Assembly: GCF_026341815.1 (NCBI RefSeq)
Contig: NZ_JAPENX010000001.1
Location: 5,580,001 to 5,644,000, forward strand
Source: Streptomyces sp. NBC_00572
Lineage (GTDB): Bacteria; Actinomycetota; Actinomycetes; Streptomycetales; Streptomycetaceae
Length of the DNA: 64,000 nt
Reading direction: 5' to 3'
Below the pieces are notes generated by a model. That model worked only from the letters and a program-made list of their open reading frames with translations, ran no database searches and was not told where the DNA came from. How positions within the stretch are numbered: position 1 is the first letter of the stretch; each line of letters begins with the position of its first letter. The translations under genes and the position numbers were made by a program. Below, in pieces: positions 41,157 through 50,138 of the stretch.

Positions 41157-42230
41157 ATGACCGTCCGTACACCCGCCCGCACCCCACGCCGTACCCTCCG
41201 GCTGCCGTCCTGGCTGCCCGTCGACGGATACGTCCTGGCCCTGCTCGGCACGGTCGCCCTCGCCGCGCTCCTCCCCGCGTCCGGGGGCGCGGCCGCTGTC
41301 GCAGAAGGCGCGTCGACCGGGGCCGTGGCCCTCCTCTTCTTCCTCTACGGGGCCCGCCTCTCCACCCGCGAGGCCCTCGACGGCCTCAAGCACTGGCGGC
41401 TCCACCTCACCGTCCTCGGCAGCACCTTCCTGCTCTTCCCGCTCCTCGGACTCGCCGCGCGGGGTCTCGTCCCCACCGTGCTCACCCCGCAGCTCTACAC
41501 CGGCCTGCTCTTCCTCTGCCTGGTGCCGTCCACCATCCAGTCCTCCATAGCCTTCACCTCGATCGCCCGCGGCAACGTCCCCGCCGCGATCTGCGCGGGT
41601 TCCTTCTCCTCGCTCGCGGGCATCGTCCTGACCCCCCTGCTCGCGGCGCTGCTCCTCGGCAACAGCGCGGGCGGCCTCTCCGCCGACGCGCTCCTGAAGA
41701 TCGTGCTCCAGCTCCTCGTACCGTTCCTCGCCGGACAGTTCCTGCGACGCTGGGTCGGAGGGTTCCTCACCCGCAACAAGAAGGTCCTGGGCCACGTCGA
41801 CCGGGGCTCGATACTCCTCGTCGTCTACACCGCCTTCAGCCAGGGCATGGTCGCCGGCATCTGGCACCTGGTGACCCCGGCCCGGCTCGGCCTGCTGCTC
41901 GCCGTCGAGGCCGTGCTGCTCGCGGCGATGCTGGCCCTGACCTGGTACGGGGCCGGGCGCCTCGGCTTCGGCCGGGCGGACCGGATCGCGATCCAGTTCG
42001 CCGGCTCGAAGAAGAGCCTGGCGGCCGGACTGCCGATGGCGAGCGTCCTCTTCGGCCCGCAGGCCGCACTCGCCGTGCTCCCGCTGATGCTGTTCCACCA
42101 GATGCAGCTGATGGTCTGCGCGGTGATCGCGAAGCGCCGCGCACGTGACGAAGAGGTGACCGCGGGGACGGGGGAGACCGGTGATGCCCCCTCCGTAGGC
42201 CGGATCACACCCATGACCGCCCCGCGATGA
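41157..42230 (+). CDS. bile acid:sodium symporter family (SBF-like) transporter
   Basis: A 357-residue membrane protein with about nine or ten helices. SBF-like signatures include LFFLYGARLSTREALDGLKH, FLCLVPSTIQSSIAFTSIARGNV and FAGSKKSLAAGLPMASVLF, which matches the YfeH-type branch (PF13593). It probably transports an organic anion with sodium. ATG 41157 has TGGAG upstream. It is divergent from the LysR gene. Confidence 0.88.
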   Translation: MTVRTPARTPRRTLRLPSWLPVDGYVLALLGTVALAALLPASGGAAAVAEGASTGAVALLFFLYGARLSTREALDGLKHWRLHLTVLGSTFLLFPLLGLAARGLVPTVLTPQLYTGLLFLCLVPSTIQSSIAFTSIARGNVPAAICAGSFSSLAGIVLTPLLAALLLGNSAGGLSADALLKIVLQLLVPFLAGQFLRRWVGGFLTRNKKVLGHVDRGSILLVVYTAFSQGMVAGIWHLVTPARLGLLLAVEAVLLAAMLALTWYGAGRLGFGRADRIAIQFAGSKKSLAAGLPMASVLFGPQAALAVLPLMLFHQMQLMVCAVIAKRRARDEEVTAGTGETGDAPSVGRITPMTAPR

Positions 42231-42255
42231 TCATCCGGGCCGCTACGGTGCTCCC

Positions 42256-42852
42256 ATGCCCGCACCCGATCCCGGCCTCACCGCGCTCGATCCCCGCCGT
42301 ACCGTGCTCGTCCTCGTCGACCTCATGGAACGCATCGTCGCGCTGCCGCTCGCACCCCGCCCCGGCACCGACGTCCTCGCGGCCGCGGCCCGGCTCGCCG
42401 ACACCTTCCGGGCCGCCGACGCCCCCGTCGTCCACATCCGGGTCGAGCGGCCGAACGTCGACGCACAGCCGCCCGGCAGCGAGCTCGTCCCCGACCTGGT
42501 CCGCGACGGCGAGCCCGTCGTCGTCAAGCGCACCATCGGCGGCTTCCACGACACCGGACTCCACGAGCTGCTGACCACGTACGGCGCCACCACCCTGGTC
42601 CTCGGCGGCATCGCCACCAACCTCGGCGTCGAGTCCACCGCCCGCGCCGCCGCCGACCTCGGCTACGACCTCGTCTTCGCCGAGGACGCCATGACCGCGC
42701 TCACCGCCGACGAGCACCGCGCCTCCGTCGGCCTCGACTTCCCCCGCCTCGGCACCGTCGCCCCCGTCTCCGCGATCACGCTGGGCTCCGCGACCACCCC
42801 GGACGACGCCGACGCTCCGTACGGCCCCGACACCCTGGACGGCCCCGAGTGA
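42256..42852 (+). CDS. isochorismatase-family hydrolase
   Basis: A 198-residue cysteine-hydrolase-fold protein: VLVLVDLMERIV (catalytic Asp), VVVKRTIGGFHDTGL (Lys), and GGIATNLGVESTARAA, where the family's nucleophilic Cys is Gly. The same replacement occurs in true isochorismatases such as PhzD and EntB, so activity is not excluded. The stop overlaps the start of the ferredoxin-like gene, indicating co-translation. Substrate unknown. Confidence 0.85.
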   Translation: MPAPDPGLTALDPRRTVLVLVDLMERIVALPLAPRPGTDVLAAAARLADTFRAADAPVVHIRVERPNVDAQPPGSELVPDLVRDGEPVVVKRTIGGFHDTGLHELLTTYGATTLVLGGIATNLGVESTARAAADLGYDLVFAEDAMTALTADEHRASVGLDFPRLGTVAPVSAITLGSATTPDDADAPYGPDTLDGPE

Positions 42853-43232
42853 CCCCGGTCCCGATACGGTACGGGGCCCGCCCCTGCTCCCTCGTCGTCT
42901 GCCGCGGCTGCTGCTGCGGCGACGCCCGCAAGAACCCCGGCACCGACCACACCGGCCAGCTCGCCCGCCTCCGGGAAGCCGCAGCCGCCTCCGGCGGCCG
43001 ACTCGTCGTCCGTACGAGCGACTGCCTCGGCCCCTGCGCCCAGGCCAACATCGTCGTCGTCCAGCCCTCCACCGAGGGCCGCCGACGCGGCGGGCGGGCC
43101 GCCTGGGTCGCCTTCACCCTCGACGACGACGCCCTCGACGACATCCTCGCCTGGACGGCGGCCGGCGGGCCCGGAATCACCCCGCCCCCGGCCACCCTCG
43201 CCCTGCAGATGATCGATGCGCCGAAGAACTGA
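42849..43232 (+). CDS. (2Fe-2S) thioredoxin-like ferredoxin domain protein
   Basis: A 127-residue protein with the thin (thioredoxin-like) 2Fe-2S ferredoxin pattern: CSLVVCRGCCCGD at the N-terminus and TSDCLGPCAQANIVVV near residue 60. GTG 42849 overlaps the isochorismatase-like stop (GTGA). It could pass electrons or only sense redox state. No reductase or oxygenase partner is adjacent. Confidence 0.82.
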   Translation: MTPVPIRYGARPCSLVVCRGCCCGDARKNPGTDHTGQLARLREAAAASGGRLVVRTSDCLGPCAQANIVVVQPSTEGRRRGGRAAWVAFTLDDDALDDILAWTAAGGPGITPPPATLALQMIDAPKN

Positions 43233-43406
43233 CCCCACACACGGTGCCCGCCCTAAGCCGTGGGGCCCGTGTGGCGCCCGGGTCCTTGTCACGGTCGGCC
43301 AAGGGGTACGGGTGAATCTTGGTGGTTTACGTCACCTGTTACCCATCAGTCGCTGGCAAGACTGGGGAATCCTGCCGGACGATCGAACCACCGAGGGGGT
43401 CCCGGG

Positions 43407-44363
43407 ATGACGGGCACTCGCATTGCCGCGCTCGGGCACTACCAGCCCGCCAAGGTGCTCACCAACCATGACCTCGCGGAGTTGGTCGACACCGACGACG
43501 CGTGGATCACCAGCCGGGTCGGTATCCGCACCCGGCACATCGGAGGCCCCGACGAACCCGTCGACGAGCTCGCCGCGCACGCGGCGGGCAAGGCCCTGGC
43601 CACCGCCGGGCTCACCCCCGACGACATCGACCTCGTCCTCGTCGCCACCTCCACGGCCATCGACCGCTCGCCCAACACGGCCGCACGCGTCGCCGCCCGC
43701 CTCGGCATGACCTCGCCCGCCACCATGGACCTCAACGTGGTCTGTGCCGGGTTCACCCATGCCCTGGCCACCGCCGACCACGCCGTACGGGCCGGCGGCT
43801 CGCGCCGCGCGCTGGTGATCGGCGCCGACAAGATGAGCGACGTGGCCGACTGGACCGACCGCACGACCTGCGTCCTCGTCGGCGACGGCGCGGGCGCCGC
43901 GATCGTCGAGGCCGTGGAGGACGAGGAGGCGGGGGCCGCCCCGGGCATCGGCCCGGTCCTGTGGGGCTCGGTGCCGGAGATGGGCCACGCCGTCCGGATC
44001 GAGGGCACCCCGCCCCGCTTCGCGCAGGAGGGCCAGAGCGTCTACCGCTGGGCCACCCAGCAGCTGCCCGCCCTCGCCCGGCAGACCTGCGAGCGGTCCG
44101 GCATCACCCCGGAGGAACTGGCGGCCGTCGTCCTCCACCAGGCCAACCTGCGGATCATCGAGCCGCTCGCCGCGAAGATCGGCGCAGTCAACGCGATCGT
44201 CGCCCGCGACGTCGTCGACTCCGGCAACACCTCGGCCGCCTCCATCCCGCTGGCCCTGGCCAAGCTGGTCGAACGCGGCGAACTCGCCACCGGCGCCCCC
44301 GTCCTCCTCTTCGGCTTCGGCGGAAACCTCTCGTACGCGGGCCAGGTCGTCCGGGTGCCGTAG
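43407..44363 (+). CDS. beta-ketoacyl-ACP synthase III (FabH-like)
   Basis: A 318-residue KAS III. The catalytic triad is visible: Cys in LNVVCAGFTHAL near residue 112, His in LHQANLRI near 240 and Asn in SGNTSAAS near 270. The C-terminus is FGFGGNLSYAGQVV. It condenses a short acyl-CoA with malonyl-ACP, or in some homologues makes a small ester or ketone. No acyl carrier protein or FabF adjoins, so it is not the main fatty acid cluster copy. ATG 43407 has GAGGGGG upstream. Confidence 0.9.
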   Translation: MTGTRIAALGHYQPAKVLTNHDLAELVDTDDAWITSRVGIRTRHIGGPDEPVDELAAHAAGKALATAGLTPDDIDLVLVATSTAIDRSPNTAARVAARLGMTSPATMDLNVVCAGFTHALATADHAVRAGGSRRALVIGADKMSDVADWTDRTTCVLVGDGAGAAIVEAVEDEEAGAAPGIGPVLWGSVPEMGHAVRIEGTPPRFAQEGQSVYRWATQQLPALARQTCERSGITPEELAAVVLHQANLRIIEPLAAKIGAVNAIVARDVVDSGNTSAASIPLALAKLVERGELATGAPVLLFGFGGNLSYAGQVVRVP

Positions 44364-44382
44364 CGCGGCCTTCGGTCCGCCC

Positions 44383-44410
44383 CCTGCGACACCCCACGGG
44401 GCGTCGCAGG
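44383..44410 (+). terminator. terminator after the KAS III gene
   Basis: CCTGCGAC pairs with GTCGCAGG around a 12-base loop, 20 bases past the stop. Confidence 0.55.
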
Positions 44411-44623
44411 AGACGGGCTGTCGGTCCGCCCCCGGGGCGTCGTAGGAGGGTCCTCCCGTCCGCCCGCGCCACGGCCACGCCCGGTCGCCGCCGTGCCCCG
44501 TTCGGCGGAGCCCGGTGGCGGCGCGCCGGTGGCGGACCTAGCTTCGATCGCGGTGAGGGTCGTCGCCTGACGGGCACGGAATCGCTCCGTGGCCGAGCCC
44601 CTCCCGTGATCTGGAGGACCGCC

Positions 44624-45181
44624 ATGCGCGCGATACGTGCCGCTTCCGTCGTCCTGCTGAGCGCCGCCGCCGTGGTCACGGTCGCGCCGTTCGCCCTGGC
44701 GGGCGACGAAAACCACAACATCACGTCGTTCGGCTTCTCCGTCACCCCCGAGACCGTCGCCCCCGGCGGCACCGTGACGCTGAAGTCCGACGGCTGCGAA
44801 GTGCCGTCGGTGACCGTCACCTCCGGAGTCTTCGACACCGTGACCCTCACCGAGGGCCGTTCGGGCAGCGCGACCGTGGACGTCGACGCCAAGGCCGGCG
44901 CCCAGTACGAGATCGCCTTCGACTGCAAGGGCGAGCGCGGCACCACCACCCTCACGGTCGCCCAGGGCAACACCGGCGGGAACACCACCGGGCACAACGA
45001 GTCCATGCCGCCCGGAGCGCACAAGGGCGTGAAGGCCGGCTACGGAACCGCCGCCGCCGCCCGCGCGGACACCGACGGCCTCGGCGTCACCGAAGTGGTC
45101 ACGGGCGTGCTGCTCATCGTCGGAGCCCTCGGCGCCGCCGTCGTCCTGGCCCGCCGCCGCGACGCCGCCGGCCGCGTCTGA
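44624..45181 (+). CDS. secreted protein with C-terminal membrane tail
   Basis: A 185-residue protein. A signal peptide fills residues 1-28 (SVVLLSAAAVVTVAPFALAG) and an all-beta domain with one Cys pair follows (DGCEVPSV, then FDCKGE). The C-terminus has a membrane helix (VVTGVLLIVGALGAAVVLAR) and Arg-rich tail but no LPxTG box. It precedes a class F sortase gene by 110 bases and probably works with it at the cell surface, although it lacks a canonical sorting signal. ATG 44624 has CTGGAGG upstream. Confidence 0.82.
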   Translation: MRAIRAASVVLLSAAAVVTVAPFALAGDENHNITSFGFSVTPETVAPGGTVTLKSDGCEVPSVTVTSGVFDTVTLTEGRSGSATVDVDAKAGAQYEIAFDCKGERGTTTLTVAQGNTGGNTTGHNESMPPGAHKGVKAGYGTAAAARADTDGLGVTEVVTGVLLIVGALGAAVVLARRRDAAGRV

Positions 45182-45209
45182 CGGCCGGGACCCGGGGGGG
45201 CCTGAAACG

Positions 45210-45250
45210 GCCCCTCCGCCCCGGTGTGACGAGGTCCGGGACGGAGGGGC
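45210..45250 (+). terminator. hairpin between the secreted protein and sortase genes
   Basis: GCCCCTCCG (45210-45218) pairs with CGGAGGGGC (45242-45250). It may separate or attenuate the two transcripts. Confidence 0.5.
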
Positions 45251-45292
45251 ACCAGAAGAAGGCGCGCTCACGGCGCGAGGAGGAGGGCGGAC

Positions 45293-45973
45293 GTGGGGCG
45301 GTCGGACGCTTCGGGGCGACCGGACGCGACGGGGCGGCACGGCGCCTGGGGTCTCATCGCCGTCGTCCTCCTCGTCGGCGTCCACCTCGTGCGCGGTGGT
45401 ACGGGCGGCACGGACGAGCTCGGGTCCGACGGTCCACCCCAGCCGCACTCCGCCGCCGCACCCGACCGCACCCGGGTCGAAGCCGCCCTCGTCCCCGCGT
45501 CCGTACCCGATCCCCTGCCCCCGTCGACCCCGGTCCGGGTCCGCGCCCCCGCCGTCCGGATAGACGCCCCGATCACGAAGGTCGGGCTCGACGCCGACGG
45601 CTGGATCGAGGCCCCGCCGCCCGAGGAGAACCGGCTCGCGGGTTGGTTCACCGGTGCGGTCACCCCCGGCGAGCGCGGCACCGCCGTCGTCGTCGGCCAT
45701 GTCGACACCCCGAGCGGCCGGGCCGTCTTCTACGACCTCGGAGCCCTCCGCAAGGGACACCGCGTGGAGATCGCCCGCCGCGACGGCCGGACCGCCGTCT
45801 TCGCCGTGTACGGGGTCGAGGTCGTCCCCAAGGAGACCTTCCCCGCCGAGCGCGTCTACGGCGACGCCGGGGTACCCGAACTGCGCCTGATCACCTGCGG
45901 GGGCACCTTCACCGAGGAGAACGGCTACGCGGGCAACGTGGTGGTCTCGGCCCGCCTGGTCGACGTCCGCTGA
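45293..45973 (+). CDS. class F sortase
   Basis: A 226-residue transpeptidase with an N-terminal membrane anchor (GLIAVVLLVGVHLV) and a Pro-rich linker. The sortase barrel is clear: APITKVGLDADGWIEAPP, VVVGHVDT with the catalytic His, and LRLITCGG with the catalytic Cys. The Arg is probably in GYAGNVVVSARLV. Class F enzymes are typical of actinobacteria, and their substrates are poorly defined. Start GTG 45293. Confidence 0.88.
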   Translation: MGRSDASGRPDATGRHGAWGLIAVVLLVGVHLVRGGTGGTDELGSDGPPQPHSAAAPDRTRVEAALVPASVPDPLPPSTPVRVRAPAVRIDAPITKVGLDADGWIEAPPPEENRLAGWFTGAVTPGERGTAVVVGHVDTPSGRAVFYDLGALRKGHRVEIARRDGRTAVFAVYGVEVVPKETFPAERVYGDAGVPELRLITCGGTFTEENGYAGNVVVSARLVDVR

Positions 45974-46070
45974 CCCCGGCCCTGCTCCCTCCCGTCCCGG
46001 CCTTACTCCCTCCCGACGCCAGCCCTACTCCCTCCCGATCTCAGCCCTTCTCCCTTCTCCACCCCGTCTT
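45974..46070. repeat. tandem CTCCCTCCCGA-type repeats after the sortase gene
   Basis: Four imperfect copies of about 24 bases, each ending CCCTACTCCCTCCCGA or similar. They lie in the 224-base gap before the ROK regulator. No gene is seen there; the remainder probably holds the ROK promoter. Confidence 0.5.
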
Positions 46071-46197
46071 TGTCCCCAACCGGGAAAAAGTCGGGGTCGA
46101 TTCATGCTCAACTTCTTCCCACCCCGGTACGCCGCTGCTACGTTCCCCTCGAAAGCCCGCAGACGAGCGTCGGCGAGAGTGCGAGAGGGAGGGGCGC

Positions 46198-47388
46198 GTG
46201 AGACGCATGACGGCACGACCTGCCAACCGGCATCAGGCGCGACTCCTCAGGCTGTTGCGTGACGGAGGACCCAACTCCCGCGCCCAGCTGGGAGATCAGA
46301 TCGATCTCTCCCGATCCAAGCTCGCCGTCGAGGTCGACCGGCTCCTGGAGACCGGTCTCGTCGTCGCCGACGGCCTCGCCGCCTCCCGGGGCGGCCGCCG
46401 CTCGCACAACATCCGACTCGCACCCGAACTCCGCTTCCTCGGCATCGACATCGGCGCCACCTCCATCGATGTGGCCGTCACCAACGCCGAGTTGGAGGTG
46501 CTCGGACACCTCAACCACCCCATGGACGTCCGCGAGGGTCCCGTCGCCGTCTTCGAACAGGCCCTGTCGATGGCGGCGAAACTCCGCTCCACCGGAATCG
46601 CGGAAGGCTTCGACGGCGCCGGCATCGGCGTCCCCGGACCCGTCCGCTTCCCCGAGGGCGTCCCCGTCGCGCCGCCGATCATGCCCGGCTGGGACGGCTT
46701 CCCCGTACGGGAGGCCCTCAGCCAGGAACTCGGCTGCCCCGTCATGGTCGACAACGACGTGAACCTCATGGCCATGGGGGAGCAGCACGCCGGCGTCGCC
46801 CGCTCCGTCGGAGACTTCCTCTGCGTCAAGATCGGCACCGGCATCGGCTGCGGCATCGTCGTCGGCGGAGAGGTCTACCGCGGTACGACGGGCAGCGCCG
46901 GCGACATCGGACACATCCAGGTCGAACCCGACGGCCGCCCCTGCGCCTGCGGCAACAACGGCTGTCTGGAAGCCCACTTCAGCGGCGCCGCCCTGGCCCG
47001 CGACGCCGAGGACGCGGCGCGCGGCGGCAGGTCGGAGGAGCTCGCAGCCCGGCTCGCCGCGGCCGGGCACCTCACCGCCGTCGACGTCGCCGCGGCCGCC
47101 GCCGCCGGTGACGCCACCTCGCTCGCCCTCATCCGAGAGGGCGGCAACCGGGTCGGGCAGGTCATCGCCGGGCTCGTCAGCTTCTTCAACCCCGGTCTGG
47201 TGGTGATCGGAGGCGGTGTCACCGGCCTCGGTCACAACCTCCTCGCCAGTGTCCGCACCCAGGTCTACCGGCAGTCACTGCCCCTGGCCACCGGCAACCT
47301 TCCCATCGTCCTCGGGGAACTGGGCCAGACTGCCGGCGTCACCGGCGCGGCCCGCCTCATCAGCGACCACCTCTTCTCCCCGGCGTAA
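46198..47388 (+). CDS. ROK-family transcriptional regulator
   Basis: A 396-residue repressor or activator of sugar genes. An N-terminal winged helix (SRAQLGDQIDLSRSKLAVEV) is followed by a ROK kinase-like domain: LGIDIGATSIDVAVT near residue 80, GIGVPGPV and GSAGDIGHIQ. The zinc motif reads HIQVEPDGRPCACGNNGCLE (His, three Cys). GTG 46198 has GGGAGGGG directly upstream. It stands before the sugar ABC operon and most likely regulates it in response to the imported sugar. Confidence 0.9.
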   Translation: MRRMTARPANRHQARLLRLLRDGGPNSRAQLGDQIDLSRSKLAVEVDRLLETGLVVADGLAASRGGRRSHNIRLAPELRFLGIDIGATSIDVAVTNAELEVLGHLNHPMDVREGPVAVFEQALSMAAKLRSTGIAEGFDGAGIGVPGPVRFPEGVPVAPPIMPGWDGFPVREALSQELGCPVMVDNDVNLMAMGEQHAGVARSVGDFLCVKIGTGIGCGIVVGGEVYRGTTGSAGDIGHIQVEPDGRPCACGNNGCLEAHFSGAALARDAEDAARGGRSEELAARLAAAGHLTAVDVAAAAAAGDATSLALIREGGNRVGQVIAGLVSFFNPGLVVIGGGVTGLGHNLLASVRTQVYRQSLPLATGNLPIVLGELGQTAGVTGAARLISDHLFSPA

Positions 47389-47402
47389 CAGGGGATCGTG
47401 GG

Positions 47403-47430
47403 CACCCGTTCCGCAAGGGCGGAACGGGTG
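47403..47430 (+). terminator. terminator after the ROK gene
   Basis: CACCCGTTCCG pairs exactly with CGGAACGGGTG around CAAGGG, 15 bases past the stop. The transporter operon therefore probably has its own promoter in the 120 bases before its ATG. Confidence 0.65.
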
Positions 47431-47549
47431 GGTGCAAACCCACCACCGGCCCGCACCCGCCGCACCACCCCCGCACGCCCACTCGCCACAGCGCACGCGC
47501 ACCCGTACCCGCCGGACGGCCACCCGTACCCGCCGAGGGGATCTCCGCC

Positions 47550-49067
47550 ATGCCCGAAGCACACCCGCCCCTGCTCACCATGTCCGGAATCACCAAGTCC
47601 TTCCCCGGCGTCCGAGCCCTCGACGGCGTCGACCTGGAGGTCGCGCCCGGCGAGGTCCACTGCCTCCTCGGCCAGAACGGCGCCGGAAAGTCCACCCTCA
47701 TCAAGGTCCTCGCCGGCGCCCACCAGCCCGACGAGGGCCGGATCACCTGGAACGGCGAACCCGTCCGGCTCCGCTCCCCGAGCGCCGCCGTCCGCCTCGG
47801 CATCGCCACCATCTACCAGGAACTCGACCTCGTCGAAGGCCTCTCCGTCGCCGAGAACGTCCACCTCGGCCACGAGCCCACCACCGCCGGATTCGTCCGC
47901 AGACGGGCCGCCCGCACGGCCACCGCCGCACTCCTGAAGCGACTCGGCCACCCCGAGATCGACCCCGCCCGCCGCGTCGGCGAACTCTCCGCCGCCCAGC
48001 GGCAGATCGTCTCCATGGCCCGCGCCCTCTCCCACGACGTCCGCCTCATCGTCATGGACGAACCGTCCGCCGCCCTCGACCCCGACGAGGTCGCCAACCT
48101 CTTCCGGATCGTCGCCGACCTCACCGCCGACGGCGTCGCCGTCGTCTACATCTCCCACCGCCTCGAGGAGATCCGCCGCATCGGCGACCGCGTCACCGTC
48201 CTCAAGGACGGCCGGGCCGTCGCCCGCGGACTGCCCGCCGCGACCACCCCGACCCGCGAGGTCGTCGCCCTCATGACCGGCCGGGACGTCCCGTACGTCT
48301 TCCCCGAACGCCCCGCCCGACCACCGACGGGCCACCCCGTCCTCCGCGTCCAGGGCCTCGCCAGAAAAGGGGAGTTCGAGGCACTCGACCTCGAACTGCG
48401 CCCCGGCGAGATCGTCGGCCTCGCCGGGCTCGTCGGCTCCGGCCGCTCCGAGATCCTGGAGACCGTCTACGGGGCGCGGAAACCGACCACCGGCCGGGTG
48501 ATCGTCGACGGACGGCCCCTTCGCCCCGGCAGCGTCCCCGCCGCCGTCGCCGCCGGACTCGGCCTCGCCCCCGAGGAACGCAAGGCGCAGGGCCTGCTCC
48601 TCCTCGAATCCGTCACCCGCAACGTCTCCGTCTCCTCCCTCGCCCGCTTCTCCCGGGCCGGCTGGATCGACCGCGCCACCGAACGCGAGACCGCCAGGAC
48701 CGCCACCCGCGCCCTCTCCCTGCGCCCCGATCTCCCCGACGCCCCCGTCCGCACCCTCTCCGGCGGCAACCAGCAGAAGGCCGTCCTCGCCCGCTGGCTG
48801 CTGCGCGGCTGCCGTGTCCTCCTCCTCGACGAACCCACCCGAGGCGTCGACGTCGGTGCCCGCGCCGAGCTGTACGCCGTCATCCGCGGCCTCGCCGACG
48901 ACGGCCTCGCCGTCCTCCTCGTCTCCAGCGAGGTGCCCGAGGTCCTCGGCCTCGCCGACCGCGTCCTGGTGCTCCGCGAAGGCCGGGTCGTCCACCAGGC
49001 ACCCGCCCGTGACCTCGACGAACACCGCGTACTCGACCTCGTGATGGAAGGGAGCCCTGCGGCATGA
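47550..49067 (+). CDS. sugar ABC transporter ATP-binding protein (two-domain, RbsA-like)
   Basis: A 505-residue protein with two ABC domains. The first has Walker A GQNGAGKST near residue 45, LSAAQRQIVSMARA and VMDEPSAALD. The second has a degenerate Walker A (GLVGSGRSE), as usual in RbsA-type proteins, plus LSGGNQQKAVLARW and LLLDEPTRGVDVGA. It powers import of a pentose- or hexose-like sugar with the following permease and binding protein. ATG 47550 has a weak site; the stop overlaps the permease start. Confidence 0.93.
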   Translation: MPEAHPPLLTMSGITKSFPGVRALDGVDLEVAPGEVHCLLGQNGAGKSTLIKVLAGAHQPDEGRITWNGEPVRLRSPSAAVRLGIATIYQELDLVEGLSVAENVHLGHEPTTAGFVRRRAARTATAALLKRLGHPEIDPARRVGELSAAQRQIVSMARALSHDVRLIVMDEPSAALDPDEVANLFRIVADLTADGVAVVYISHRLEEIRRIGDRVTVLKDGRAVARGLPAATTPTREVVALMTGRDVPYVFPERPARPPTGHPVLRVQGLARKGEFEALDLELRPGEIVGLAGLVGSGRSEILETVYGARKPTTGRVIVDGRPLRPGSVPAAVAAGLGLAPEERKAQGLLLLESVTRNVSVSSLARFSRAGWIDRATERETARTATRALSLRPDLPDAPVRTLSGGNQQKAVLARWLLRGCRVLLLDEPTRGVDVGARAELYAVIRGLADDGLAVLLVSSEVPEVLGLADRVLVLREGRVVHQAPARDLDEHRVLDLVMEGSPAA

Positions 49068-50065
49068 CGCTCACCACCCCGGCCAAGGCGCCGACCCAGG
49101 AGGGACGTTGGCGCACCCTCGGCCTCCGGGCCGACGTACGCAACCTGTCGCTGCTCGGCGTGCTCGCCGTGCTCATCGCCGTCGGCGGCCTCACCCGGCC
49201 CGCCGAGTTCCTCGCCACCTCCAACCTCCAACTCGTCCTGACCCAGGCGTCCGTGATCGGTGTCGTCACCGTCGGCATGACCTTCGTCATCACCAGCGGA
49301 GGCATCGACCTGTCCGTCGGCGCGATCGTCGCCCTCGCCTCCGTATGGGCCACCACCCTCGCCACCCAGGAGTTCGGCTTCGCCGGCATCCTCTTCACAG
49401 CGGTCGCCGTCGGACTCGGCTGCGGGCTCGTGAACGGCGTCCTCGTCGCGTACGGCGGCATGGTCCCGTTCATCGCGACCCTGGCCATGCTGGCCTCGGC
49501 CCGCGGTCTCGCCCTGCAGATCACCGACGGGAAGACGCAGATCGTCACCGTCCCCTCCGTCCTCGACCTCGGCGTCCCCGACGCCTACGTCCTGGGGATC
49601 CCGCCCCTCGTCCTCGTCTTCGCCGCCGTCACCGGCGCCGGATGGCTGCTGCTCAACCGGACCACCTTCGGCCGACGCACGATCGCCGTCGGCGGCAACC
49701 CGGAGGCGGCCCGCCTCGCCGGCATCGACGTACGCCGCCAGCGGCTCTTCCTCTATCTGCTCTCCGGGCTGTGCTGCGGCATCGCCGCGTTCCTGCTCGT
49801 CGTCCTCGCCGGCTCCGGCCAGAACACCAACGGCAATCTGTACGAGCTCGACGCCATCGCCGCCGCCATCATCGGCGGCACCCTCCTCAGCGGCGGCCGG
49901 GGAACCATCGTCGGCTCCGTGCTCGGCGTCCTGGTCTTCACGACCATCACCAACATCTTCGCGCTCAACAACCTGCAGAGCGACGTCCAGCAGATCGCCA
50001 AGGGCGCGATCATCGTCGCCGCCGTCCTGGTCCAGCGCCGCACCGTCCGCGACGGCGACGGCTGA
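49064..50065 (+). CDS. sugar ABC transporter permease (RbsC-like)
   Basis: A 333-residue permease of the BPD_transp_2 family with about nine membrane helices. The family motif LDAIAAAIIGGTLLSGGRGTI lies near residue 265, and GMTFVITSGGIDLSVGAIVA near 85 is a second RbsC hallmark. It forms the channel together with the upstream ATPase, and their genes overlap by four bases. Confidence 0.93.
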   Translation: MTLTTPAKAPTQEGRWRTLGLRADVRNLSLLGVLAVLIAVGGLTRPAEFLATSNLQLVLTQASVIGVVTVGMTFVITSGGIDLSVGAIVALASVWATTLATQEFGFAGILFTAVAVGLGCGLVNGVLVAYGGMVPFIATLAMLASARGLALQITDGKTQIVTVPSVLDLGVPDAYVLGIPPLVLVFAAVTGAGWLLLNRTTFGRRTIAVGGNPEAARLAGIDVRRQRLFLYLLSGLCCGIAAFLLVVLAGSGQNTNGNLYELDAIAAAIIGGTLLSGGRGTIVGSVLGVLVFTTITNIFALNNLQSDVQQIAKGAIIVAAVLVQRRTVRDGDG

Positions 50066-50138
50066 CCGGACACCCCCGTCCAGAACCCGCCTCACCGCCA
50101 CCCCTTCACCACCACCCCCTCGGAAGGGATCCACCGCC

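Noticed and set aside
42256..42852. Calling the isochorismatase-like protein catalytically dead because its Cys is Gly.
   Set aside because: Established isochorismatases such as PhzD and EntB also lack the Cys.
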